Origin: Dendrobium chrysotoxum
Lineage: Eukaryota > Streptophyta > Magnoliopsida > Asparagales > Orchidaceae
Assembly (NCBI GenBank): GCA_019925795.1
Contig: CM034300.1
Location: 50,326,873-50,390,872, forward strand
Length of the DNA stretch: 64,000 bases
Direction: 5' to 3'
Positions 36,237 through 46,516 of the stretch are shown one piece after another (position 1 is the stretch's first letter; each line of letters begins with the position of its first letter). The notes under the pieces are model-generated. The model searched no databases, was not told the DNA's origin, and worked only from the letters and a program-made list of their open reading frames with translations. The translations under genes were made by a program, and so were the position numbers.

Positions 36237-37851
36237 TGATGGGGTCTTACAGATATCTAGCAAATGCTAACAATGTGAGTTAGAATGCGACTTACGATGT
36301 TTTAAAATATATTTAGGTTTTCTATGATATGAAATTAATATAGGCCCACTAAGTACACAAGTATACATGCATAATCAAGTAATACAGTGATAAAGTAGAA
36401 TGTAAAACTCACATGGAAGTGTTATGCTTAGTTGTAACTTAACTATTACTGCTATTACAAATGCATGACTTATCCTACTGAAGATAAAAAAAGGTATTTT
36501 TGAGTTTTTATCACTTAATGAAAATAACTTGTAATAGAAAGTTGATACTTGTGAAAATAATAAATTTTGAACCAATAAAAATATTAAAGATAGTTTTCCT
36601 AATGAGACTCTAAAATGTAGAAGTGGATTAGAGCATATGTATCCTAAGATCTCTATCGAGCTTGTAGGGGTGAAAAGAAGATTGATGGCCTTCTTACAGT
36701 TTTTTAATCTCCATAAAATCTAGAATATTCAACTATCCTATGTCTAGGCTTGCCAACATTCTATTTCAATACTCTTAATTATTCCAGCATTCCTTCGCTG
36801 AGGCTATACATCCCAACATGTTTTAACTACATAAATGACAATTGTACATATTCAATGAAGAATGAGAGATATTAAAAAAAATAATATTTTTCTTAAAACA
36901 CACAAGTCGACATTAGTATATAGTATGCTTATTATATAATTAGCACCAAAATTAGAGAATATAGTCAGGCGTGAAGGAAATAACACGCACACTCATTATT
37001 TTTTATTCTTTGGATGAAAGATATAAAAATAAGTATTAAGAAAATTTTCACCAGGAAGGATCAGAAGATTTTCTCTACACTCACCCCACCAATCATAGAG
37101 TTTCTTACAATGATAGGCTAAGATCTCGATAAATAAAAGTGTCTTGTACTTCCCTAGCCATTCTTAGACTTTACTCTAAGGGGGCACTAAAGAAACACAC
37201 TTAAAAAAAAAAGATTTTCACTCTAATGACATAACTCCCTCACAAAAGGACATAAAAGCTATTGTAGTAAATGCAAGAATGGACTCAAGCATCACATCGC
37301 TTGACAAGGTGGCGCCGCAGCGATGAAAATTGAACTAGTGCCTCGGTGTTCTATAAACTATTCCACTGTGGTGCTGGCTGATGTGGCATAATTACTAGTT
37401 AAAAAAATTCATCTTTTCTCTTCATCAGTGCACCTCATTGTGTTGATAATTGCTCCACGATGGTGCTACAAAAAATTGAGAGTTGCAGCGCTCTAATGAA
37501 GGATCTAATGCTGAGGCATTGAAAGGTATGACACTACAACATAGATTTTGTTAAGACACACAACACTACATTATTAAATTTTGGCATATCAGTACTATTT
37601 TATGCTTTAGTACTGACTATGGATCTGCTACGATGCTTGAAATAAAGAAGACTGGCACTGGAACGTTAAAAACTAGCACATCAATGTGGTTGAAATCAGT
37701 AGTACGGTGTGATATACTCAGGTGTCGTGGTGCTACTCCACACTTTTAATTTTTACCATTTTTTGAACATTTTCTATATCAACACAATTAAAATAACATA
37801 TTTTCATAAAAAAATTAAACATAATAAAAAGTATACAATTTACACTTAACA
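36237..37851 (-). repeat. 5' LTR of element C
   Basis: It starts TGATGGGGTCTTACAG and ends CACTTAACA (TG...CA), 1615 bp. It is the counterpart of 33401-34954 with the same palindromic motif zone (about 37290-37735). Confidence 0.85.
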
Positions 37852-37886
37852 CCTTCCAATTATTATTCTATCAATATAGACCCCAG

Positions 37887-38454
37887 TGAAAGTTCATTAG
37901 GATTGTTAAGCCCTTATGAACTAGTTCCAAGGCTAACTAAGAGATTGGTATTTTAAAAATTTTGTTAAGCAAAAAGAAAAGGCTTTTTAAATATTTTAAA
38001 CATAAAAAATTTAAGCGAAAGAAGACAACCAAAACTAAAGATTTCAACATAGATCAGATTAAAGAAATATGAAAAAATTAAAGTGCAGAAAAGTAAATGA
38101 AAAGAATGCACCAAATTTATGATGGTTTGGTCAACTTGACCTACATCCACTCTTCGGAGCCTCCCCTCTAGGTATTGCACTAAAACTATATTGTCTCTCC
38201 TTTTACCCCCACAGTAAGGTGGAGAAGCCCTTACAAAATTTTTCCACCAACCCGGTGAGGCAGAGAAACTTGAACTCTTTTTCACCCTCCCGGTGAAGGT
38301 AGAGAATCTAGAATCCTTTTACTCACTTCTGGAGTAGGCAGAGAACCTGACAATCCTTTTACTCCATCCTGGAGTAGGTAGAGAACCTGACAATCCTTTT
38401 ACTCCCTTTTAGAGTAGGCAGAGAACCTAGATCTAATGCTAATGATCATCATCC
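37887..38454 (-). repeat. 3' LTR of element B, first part
   Basis: It starts TGAAAGTTCATTAGG and matches 57580 onward. It holds GGTCAACTTGACC (38129-38141) and six hairpin units 38210-38418, with stems TTAC/GTAA, CACC/GGTG, TTCACC/GGTGAA, TACTC/GAGTA, TACTCC/GGAGTA and TACTC/GAGTA. It breaks at GATCATCATCC where A starts. Confidence 0.9.
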
Positions 38455-38768
38455 TGAAAGTTAGAAAGGGATGTTAAGCCCTAGTGAACTAGTCCCGAGG
38501 CTAACCAAGAGGGGGGGTGAATTGGTTATTTAAAAATTTCACGACAATAATGAAAATTTTTTTCGATACTTAGCAGCGGAAACAAGTAAACAAGAATGAA
38601 AAGATCAATCTCAGATATTCACCCACGTAGTTAATAATAGAAAAGTAAAGTGCAGAACAGAATCAGAAAAGCAAACCAAATTTTATAGTGGTTCGGTCAA
38701 CTTGACCTACGTCCACTCCCCGGTGCCTCCCCTCCGGGTATTGCACTAAACAAAAAGTGTCTCTCCTT

Positions 38769-38905
38769 TTGCTCCCACAGCAAGGCGGAGAAGCCTGTAT
38801 AAAACTTCCTTTTCACCACACGGTGAGGCAGAGAACCCGACCTCCTTTTGCTTCCTCCAGAAGCAGGCATAGAACCTTTGAACTCCTTTTGCTTCCACCT
38901 GAAGC
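38769..38905 (-). repeat. Leader hairpin array, element A 3' LTR
   Basis: Four units on the plus strand: TTGCT-CCCAC-AGCAA (38769-38783), TCACC-ACAC-GGTGA (38813-38826), TGCTTC-CTCCA-GAAGCA (38849-38865), GCTTC-CACCT-GAAGC (38891-38905). Most are preceded by CCTTTT and followed by GGCAGAGAACC-like sequence. Loops are four or five bases. The stems differ between units but each pairs with itself. Confidence 0.8.
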
Positions 38906-39123
38906 GGGCAGAGAACCCCGGATCTTCTTGCGAACTATCCTCCCACAACGAACACTGACCAGATGAAAGACGATGAGCGGAGAAGATGACCCTGATCCGT
39001 GCTTGGAGTAACCTTAGTGAATCCCTCACTAACTCCCCCTCACAAGATCCTCTCTCTCTCTCTCTCTCGAGTTTCTCTGGGAAGGAAGGTGGCAAAAGAT
39101 TTTTCTTGTCCCAAGAAAAATTT

Positions 39124-39131
39124 CTTTTATA
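39124..39131 (-). promoter_or_regulatory. Putative LTR TATA box, element A 3' LTR
   Basis: Minus-strand CCTCCTATAAAAG lies between the palindromic U3 and the GA-rich leader; the copy in the 5' LTR is at 49073-49080. Its position implies that the hairpin units are transcribed in R/U5. Confidence 0.5.
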
Positions 39132-40100
39132 GGAGGGCTTAAAATTTGCCCTAAATCTCAACTGGTCGGCCAAGATCATCCAGGACGATCGGTAGATCGT
39201 CCTGTACGATCGGTAGATCGTCCTGTACGATCAGTTCAAATTCAGCTGATTCAGCCTGGATGATCTGGCTCTTCTGGGTGATCAGTAGAAAAAATTGATC
39301 ATATCGTCCTGTACGATCCTGCGATCGTCCGGGACGATTAGTGTAAATCATGGAATATTGTCCAGAAGACAGTTCGGATCATCCAGAGAAACCTGTGCTG
39401 GACGACCAAAAAATGACTTGATCGTCCAGGACGATAGGGACATCGTCCTATACGATTAGTTCAAAAAGTGCCCAAATCGTCCTAAACACAGTTCGGGACG
39501 TACAGCTGAAATGCACTAAGACGATCATGATCGTCCGGGACGATCTTGCGATCGTCTAGGATGATATGATCGTATCAATTAAATATTAATTGCTTTCCTT
39601 AATTACCAGACTAATTTAGGCATGATTGTACTGAATCGTCCAGGACGATACACCTATCGTCCGGGACGATTAGACCAAATAACTTAAATAAAACTTACCT
39701 AACTTGATCTGGCGGCTGAGAATTTCTGAGTTGAGCATATTGTCCTATACGATCCAAAGATCGTCCAGGACGATCTGCTTAATCAGTCCCTTTTTACTTG
39801 GTCGCCCTAATTAGGGTTTCTGTTTTTACTGGATCGTCTAGGACGATCTGAACAAGAAATGAACAAAAACTCTAACTCACTCAATCTCTCCCCCTGAGTG
39901 TGTGTGTGCAAGGTTACTTAGCTAGGGGATCAGTTACATTACAATTGACTCAATAAAAAGAAAAATTATATATTGGACACACTTGGACCCGATCTTGAGT
40001 TGGCTTGATTTGCTCGTGATCTTCTGTACCTGAAACAGTTTAGCCAAGCAAAACACACTGGAAACATGTTTGTCATCATCAAAACCAGATTTGTGATAAT

Positions 40101-40112
40101 CTCCCCCTTTTT
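40101..40112 (-). other. Polypurine tract of element A, with a second copy nearby
   Basis: Minus strand AAAAAGGGGGAG abuts the 3' LTR. A second AAAAGGGGGAG lies at 40261-40271. Repeated polypurine tracts are a Sirevirus trait. Confidence 0.75.
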
Positions 40113-40355
40113 GATGATGGCAAACAATTGTACAGTAGTTTAAAAATAAGGATAACTTAGAGATCAAAAAACAAATATTTTTTTTTCAACATTTTCATTT
40201 AACAACTAAATCAATACATGAAACATAACACATAACACAAACTGAAATGACTACAACTAACTCCCCCTTTTGACATCACAAAAAGGAGGAGGGTAAAATA
40301 GAACACGGAAATATAAGTACAAAAACATAAAAGAAAATAACTACAAAATAGAAAA

Positions 40356-41495
40356 CTAGAACAGAGGCGGATCCTGATCGGAAGGAGGAGGTGGCGGTGG
40401 TGGGTTGAAGTAGTTGTGAATCGCCTGAAAGTGGGCTCCGATCCAGGCAATGTCCTGGTCATGCTGCAATTGCTGCTGCGCAGCATAGTCCGTGAAGCGC
40501 TGGATGTCCTCGGCGTGCCGCTGCTCCTGGGTGGCCAAATAGGAGTCAAATCTGGCCTCCCACTGATCATAGCGCTACACCAGGTGGTCAAAGGGAGAGG
40601 CAATGCGAAGGGGAGCAGGTGCAACTGGTGCAGCAGGAGCTGGAATGGCCTCTTCCTCCTCTTCCTCAACATCCGGGGCGGGCTCTGGATGTAGTCGGGT
40701 GCTGTGTAGGACATGGAAGGCATTATTGGTGAGGAAGGAAGGAGGAACATCTGGAACTGCGGGATATTGCAGGTCATATTTGTTCTCGAGGGTATAGGCA
40801 ATGATATGTCCTAAGGCTATATTTGGACGACGGCGATGACCTGGATCCCGAATAGTGGTGAGGTGCTCGAGGTACCAGATAATAAAGTCGGTGGCATTAA
40901 ATTTCCTATGGGCCAGGATGTAGTAGGTGGTCAAGGACAGGAGTGGGGTGATGTGAATTCGATCCTCCGCCTTTGGAATGATGGAGGAACGAAGCATATA
41001 CTGAATAGTCTAGGCGTCCTTAAGAAGTGTGGTACAGACATTGTCATGATAAGGGGCATTTATATTGCAAAGGAAATGATTGGCGACACTCCAATCATAG
41101 TCTGGGTCGGTGATAAGGGTGTGGAGTTTGTCGCCAGGGACGAAAAATTAGAGATTGTTATGAAAGTCTTGGTAAGTGAGTTCAATGGGTCACTGATTTA
41201 TATAAGATCAGAGGGTGGAATAATCAGCCAAAATTCGCAAGTTGGCAAAGAAAATGCGAAGAAGTTCTGAGCTAAACGGAAAGGTGAGAGTCATGATGAA
41301 GGTGACGGAGGTGTGTGCGAAGAGGTCAAGGATAGGATAAGTGAGAGTGCGGGGATTTACGATTTTCAACGGTGTGATCCCCACATCACAATATCGCTCG
41401 TAGGCAGCCTGATCGGCTGTATTGGGGAAGCGAGGATCAACAGGTCCCCGAGAGGAACTGGCACCCTTTTGACGGGAGGATTTGCCACCAGCCAT
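40356..41495 (-). pseudogene. Extra ORF of element A, resembling 'putative plant transposon protein'
   Basis: One frame of 379 codons from MAGGKSSRQKGASSSRG to PPPPPPPSDQDPPLF with five in-frame stops and no shift. The N-terminal part (FPNTADQAAYERYCDVGIT, then FSSELLRIFFANLR) and middle (RSSIIPKAEDRIHITPLLSL, then NATDFIIWYLEHL) resemble the domain called putative plant transposon protein. A glutamate tract, an AP-rich linker, a likely helical AAQQQLQHDQD segment and a proline run follow. It lies between RNase H and the polypurine tract, where some Sireviruses have an envelope-like gene. No signal peptide or membrane segment is evident, so an envelope role is not supported. Function unknown. 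Confidence 0.6.
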
Positions 41496-41584
41496 TAGGA
41501 ATCACAAGTGTAAGAAAGTAGAAGGAGAGTGGAAGAAAAAGGTGTGGAAAATCCTTAAGAAAAATGCTGTTTATATAGAAAATG

Positions 41585-42170
41585 GCCTGATCATCCCGTA
41601 CGATCGCGACATCGTCCGGGACGATATGAGCATTTATGACGTCCTAGACGATTGGTCAAAAAAGCAGTCCGATCGTCCAGGATGATCAGAGATCGTCCAG
41701 GACGATTAGACACAGGCGATCGTCCCGAGGAGTCAGACTAGACGATCGTTGATGAAAAAGTATCGTCTAGGACGATTAGGTGGATCATCCCGGACGATAT
41801 GCAATAAGTGTGTCGGACGGGCCGAATTCCAATCGTCCAGCGGCTGACACGTGGATCGTCCCTGACGATGAAGTGGATCATCCAGGACGATGGACAATAA
41901 GTGGTGCAATGCCAGCCGTTTGATCAGATCAAGAAGATATGAATCATATCATCCAGGATGATGTAAGGATCGTCCAAGACGATCACCAATAATTAGAGTA
42001 TTTCAGCAGCAGGAGCAGTGTGGGGACGATTTTGAATGAATCGTCCAGAATGATGTTGAGATCGTCCATGATGGAGAGGATTGTCCAGGATGATCGGGGT
42101 ATAGTCCAGGATGATCGGCGTATCGTCCAGGAAGATGTGAAGAAAATAGAAAAAGATGGAGGATGGATGT
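41585..42170. repeat. Internal array of ATCGTCCNGGACGAT-type palindromes in element A
   Basis: More than ten degenerate copies, e.g. near 41594-41626, 41669-41708, 41760-41800 and 41940-41985. The same motif family fills the LTR U3. It lies just upstream, in element sense, of the extra ORF start at 41495, so it may be a second promoter-like region. Confidence 0.65.
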
Positions 42171-42185
42171 GACAGATCAGGATCC

Positions 42186-43475
42186 CAAAAATACAATCAC
42201 GAAAGAAAACAAAACAACAACGAATAAAGCTCACATCAACAACACATAAAAGGACCATTTTTTTTTATCAAGCTGCTCGAGTAAATCAGAATTTTTCCTT
42301 GATTTTAGATCCAAAAACCAATAAGAAGATGATTGACAACGCCGAAATCTAAAAAAAGTTGGAAAAATTGACTTTCATAACTCCCACCTCGGGCACCTTA
42401 TCGATGCAAATCTCTTTCAAACCAAACATCCAATTCAGAAGAAAAGAAATTAGATTCGAAAAGAGATCCTTTCAAGCCTCGTTCCAAAAAAATATCTGAT
42501 ATAATAGTGTGACAAAGTAAAAAATCAGAAATCAGGATTTTCAAACACAAGCTTTTGAAAGTATTAAGTGGCGCACGGATTTTTCTAAGACCTTTAACGA
42601 TCTGAAAAGAAAGAAAGCTTGATTGGGCTCATTTTATGCCTCTTTTTCAATTTATTTGGCGCTTTGCGCATCTTTTCATTTCTGATACACTTTGTGTATC
42701 TTTTAGTTGGCGATATTTCGCATCTTTTCAGCTTTGGGCTCATTTTGTGCCTCTTCCTCAATTGATTTGGCGCACTGCGCATCTTTTGTAAGCTTTCTTC
42801 TTTTCATAATCGTTAAATAGTCTCAGCTGTGAAATTACCTTCCAGATATTGGAGATGCTCTCCATGATAAGGAAGAGTAATCCACAAAATAAAAGCCAGA
42901 CGTCATATGATAAGTGCAATCACTTGGTTTAGAAAATCAAAATAATGACTCAAGACTTTGAAAACACTATTGATATGAGGTAGATTACTGTAAGAAGATA
43001 AAATAGATCACTATTTCAAAAACTAAAATTTTAATTTTGAAGAGGATGTTTTATCCAAAAGAAATAATACACCAGCAAAGGAGTTAGAGGAAGAGAAACA
43101 ATCATCTATGTTTCTTCCCTTTAACAGATCCAGTGGAGTCAATCACTGCTTACCAGCTTTCAAACAAAAACAAGGTAAAAACTCCCAGCAGAAATTCAGA
43201 TTATCAGAAGTAGTGAGCAGTGATCAAACTTTGAAAAGCATAAAATAGTAAGTGCATGAGATGACCCAGTGAATATAAATCGATAGAAAGTCACATTGAA
43301 GTAAATATTCAAACCAAACTAACAACAAGGCTAACACAGAAATTAGCAAAAGAAATAAAACCTACTGAAAGTAAATAATCAAATCAAAACCAAAAACTAG
43401 CTAACAGAAAACAGAATAACACTCAGAATAATCAGAAATCAACAGTATTCAGAATCAAGCATTTATATCAATTAC
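42186..43475 (-). other. Post-pol region of element A with 3' hairpin array
   Basis: No coding frame. Positions 42659-42780 hold repeated inverted units: GCGC-TTT-GCGC (42659-42669), GATACAC-TTT-GTGTATC (42684-42700), GCGA-TATT-TCGC (42710-42721) and GCGC-ACT-GCGC (42770-42780), each next to ATCTTTT or TTGG. The remainder matches B's 51490-52750. Confidence 0.7.
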
Positions 43476-46475
43476 TCATAATCTGGTTCTCAAAATGCTG
43501 AATAAGTCAAAGGCCAGTGGTTTAGTGAATATGTTAGCCAGCTGATTTTCAGTTGCTACATGATGTAGCTCAATGTCCCCTTTTGTAATATGGTCCCTAA
43601 TGAAGTGATGCCTTATGTCAATATGTTTGGTCCTAGAATGTTGGATTGGATTCTTAGAGATGCAGATGGCACTAGTATTATCACACAGAACAGAAATTGT
43701 GCCAACAGGTAATCCTAAATCCAAAACTTGTTGCTTTAACCAAAGAACTTGGGCCACACAACTCCCTAAGGCAATGTACTCAGCTTCAGCAGTGGAAAGT
43801 GCAACTAAGTTCTGTTTTCTACTGGACCAGGAGACTAGAAAATGTCCTATGAATTGACAAGTTCCAGAAGTGCTCTTTCTATCCACCCTACACCCCGCAA
43901 AGTCAGAATCAAAATATCCAATGACCTCAAAAGAGGTGCTGTGCCTAGGGTACCAGATTCCTAGGTTTGGGGTCCCTAAAAGATACCTAAGAATTCCCTT
44001 AATAGCAGTCAGGTGGGACTCTTTAGGATCAGCCTGAAGCCTAGCACAAAGACAGACACTAAACATGGTATCAGGTCAGCTAGCATTCAGGTAAAGCAGT
44101 GATCCTATTAGTTCTCTATACTTCTTCTGATCAATAGATTTTCCACTTGAATCCTTATCTAACTGAACAGAGGAGCTCATGGGAGTATTGATTGGCTTGG
44201 CTTTGTCCATTTCATATTTCTTCAAAATGTCCTTAGTGTATTTAGATTGATTGAGAAAGGTGCCGTCATCTAATTGCCTTATGCTAAACCCCAAAAAGTA
44301 GGACAACTCTTCCATCATACTCATCTCAAACTCCTTACTCATTATTTTAGAAAACTCATCACATAAGTACTTATCAGAAGATCCAAAAATTATATCATAA
44401 ATATAAATCTGGATAATGAGTAAGTCATCTCCTAATCTCCTCAGAAAAAGGGTGGTGTCTACGCTCCCCTTAACAAACTCTCTTTCTAACAGGAATGTGC
44501 TAAGCCTCTCATACCAAGCTCTGGGTGCCTGTTTCAATCCATATAAGGCCCTTTTTAATTTATAAATATGATTTGGATATTGGGAACTCTCAAAACCTGG
44601 GGGTTGTTCTACAAAAACTTCCTCTTTTATCACCCCATTCAAAAAGGCACTCTTGACATCCATTTGAAACAGCTTAAATCCCTTATAACAGGCAAAGGCT
44701 AGTAGCACCCTAATGGCTTCCAATCTAGATATAGGGGCAAAAGTCTCCTCAAAATCAATCCCTTCTATCTGATTATACCCCTTAGCCACCAATCTTGCCT
44801 TATTCCTAACCACCACACCAGAATCATTCATCTTATTCTTAAAGACCCACTTGGTTCCCATAATACTTTGATTTCTAGGTCTTTCTACTAACTCCCAAAC
44901 ATCAATCCTTACAAATTGATTCAATTCTTCCTGCATAGCTAAAATCCAAAACTCATCCGACAAGGCTTGATTGATGTTGGTGGGTTCAGTCAATGAAATA
45001 AAGGCAGAATGGTTTACTTCCTTCCTAAGTCCATGCCTAGTTTTAACACCTTCAGAAGGGTCTCCTAAGATTAGTTCTTTAGGATGACTCGAGGAGTATC
45101 TCCAATCTCTAGGCAAAGTGGTTTGAGGTTCTACCCTTTCCTCCAGATTTATATTTCCAACCCCTTGGGTAACCTCAATAATCTCTTCATCTTCTACCTT
45201 AGATCTAGACTCCTTAGGATCAGATTCATCAAACACTACATGGGTTGTTTCTTCCACCACCAAAGTCCTCTTATTGAACACCCTAAAGGATTTCCCCATA
45301 CTTGAATATCCTAAGAACACTCCTTCATCAGATTTGGGGTCAAATTTTCCTAAGGGTGACTTCCCGTTGTTCAGAATAAAAACCACACAGCTAAAGACAT
45401 GGAGGTGGGACAGATTTGGAGTTCTACCCTTAATGATCTCATAAGGTGTCTTGTTCAGTTTGACTCTCACATTCACCCTATTCAGCACATAACAGGCAGT
45501 GTTCACCGCTTCAGCCCAAAAATATTTTGGAAGTGAATACTCGGCAAGCATGTTTCTAGTGGCTTCCACTAAGGTCCTGTTCTTCCTTTCAGCCACCCCG
45601 TTCTGCTAAGGGGTCCTAGGAGCTGAAAAATTGTGACTAATCCCTTGCTCCTCACAAAAACTTCCAAATCTTTCATTTTCAAATTCTCCTCTGTGATCAC
45701 TATGGATGGTAATAATCTCACATCCTAACTTCTTCTGAATCCAAGTAGAGAAAGATCTAAACTCATCAAATGACTCAGATTTATGTTACAAAAACTTCAC
45801 CCAAGTGAACCTTGAATAGTCATCTACAATCACAAAACCATAGACTCTCCCCCCTAAGCTGGCAGTGCTAATGGGTCCAAAATGGTCCATGTGAAGAACT
45901 TCTAAAGGTCTAGAGGTGCTAATGTCCTTAATAGAGCGAAAGGAGGACTGGACTTGCTTCCCTAATTGACAGGCATCACACAGGTAATCCTTAGTGAACT
46001 TAAGCTTGGGCACACCTCTAACTAAGTCATTTTGGGTGACTCTCCTAAGGGTTTTCATACTGGCATGACACAATCTCCTATGCCATAATCAAGACTCATC
46101 AGCAGCTATTTTTAAGCAAATTGAATTCTCAGATTTAATGCAACTTACATCCAGCTTGTAGACGTTGTTAATCCTTTGCCCTTGCAAAATAACTTTATCA
46201 TTTAAGCTTAAAATGCAGCCAGTGGGCAGGAATTTGATGCTGTATCCTTTGTCACATAGTTGACTGATGCTCAGCAAGTTGTGTTTCAGTCCATCTACAA
46301 GCAAAACATTATCAATAATAAAATTCTTTGAATCACCAATTATACCTAATTCTACCACCTTCCTGGTGGTGTTATCTCCAAGTGTAACCTTACCTCCAAC
46401 TCTGGCCTCCAGCGAAATGAACTGATTTGCATCTCCAGTCATATGTCTAGAACATCCGTTGTCCAGGTACCACAT
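43476..46475 (-). pseudogene. Element A pol: protease, integrase, RT, RNase H
   Basis: One continuous frame of about 1000 codons with four stops, in copia order. The protease active site reads DNG (46455-46463) rather than DSG. GAG-pre-integrase and integrase show WHRRLCHASM, CDACQLGK, VDDYSRFTW and IHSDHRGEFEN. RT shows WVFKNKMND, MDVKSAFLNG and LYGLKQAPRAWYERL, with the catalytic box altered to YIYD (44394-44405), losing an essential aspartate. RNase H keeps GYFDSDFAG, STAEAEYIA, CDNTSAI and TKHIDIRHHFIRD. Stops include TGA near 46089, TAA near 45784, TAG near 45607 and TGA near 44076. Confidence 0.93.
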
Positions 46476-46516
46476 GCTCTCATGAGGTCTTGTGTGAGAT
46501 CACACCTACAAAAATA

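Larger units (their letters stand above)
33401..37851 (-). mobile_element. Element C: non-autonomous gypsy-like LTR retrotransposon
   Basis: Two direct LTRs (33401-34954 and 36237-37851) flank 1.3 kb without coding capacity. Perfect target duplications CCTTC lie at 33396-33400 and 37852-37856. The primer binding site at 36216-36233 (minus) resembles the tRNA-Asp type used by some plant Ty3/gypsy groups. It inserted into LTR X of its own family. Confidence 0.85.
38455..40098 (-). repeat. 3' LTR of element A
   Basis: 1644 bp. It starts TGAAAGTTAGAAAGGG on the plus strand. It contains GGTCAACTTGACC (38696-38708), hairpin units 38769-38905, a GA-rich tract (39052-39070, complement), a minus-strand TATAAAAG box at 39124-39131, and a U3 with palindromes of ATCGTCCNGGACGAT type at 39170-39850, then (CA)n near 39900. 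Confidence 0.93.

Noticed and set aside
38697..39179. 160-codon ORF in the 3' LTR of A, and similar ORFs in other LTRs (21004-21285, 37965-38285)
   Set aside because: They arise from the repetitive leader units and U3 palindromes, are not kept between LTR copies, and contain no domain.
40211..40801. 196-codon minus-strand ORF overlapping element A's extra ORF
   Set aside because: It is an alternative frame. The other frame continues across the stops with domain-like sequence and a coherent start and end.
40356..41495. Envelope protein for element A's extra ORF
   Set aside because: Position would fit, but there is no signal peptide, transmembrane helix or coiled-coil fusion region; similarity points to a plant transposon protein family.
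40369..42185. Terminal inverted repeat GGATCCTGATC / GATCAGGATCC around the extra ORF, suggesting a DNA transposon
   Set aside because: The left copy is coding sequence of the ORF's end, no target duplication is seen, and comparison with B points to a deletion between GGATCC sites rather than a transposon.
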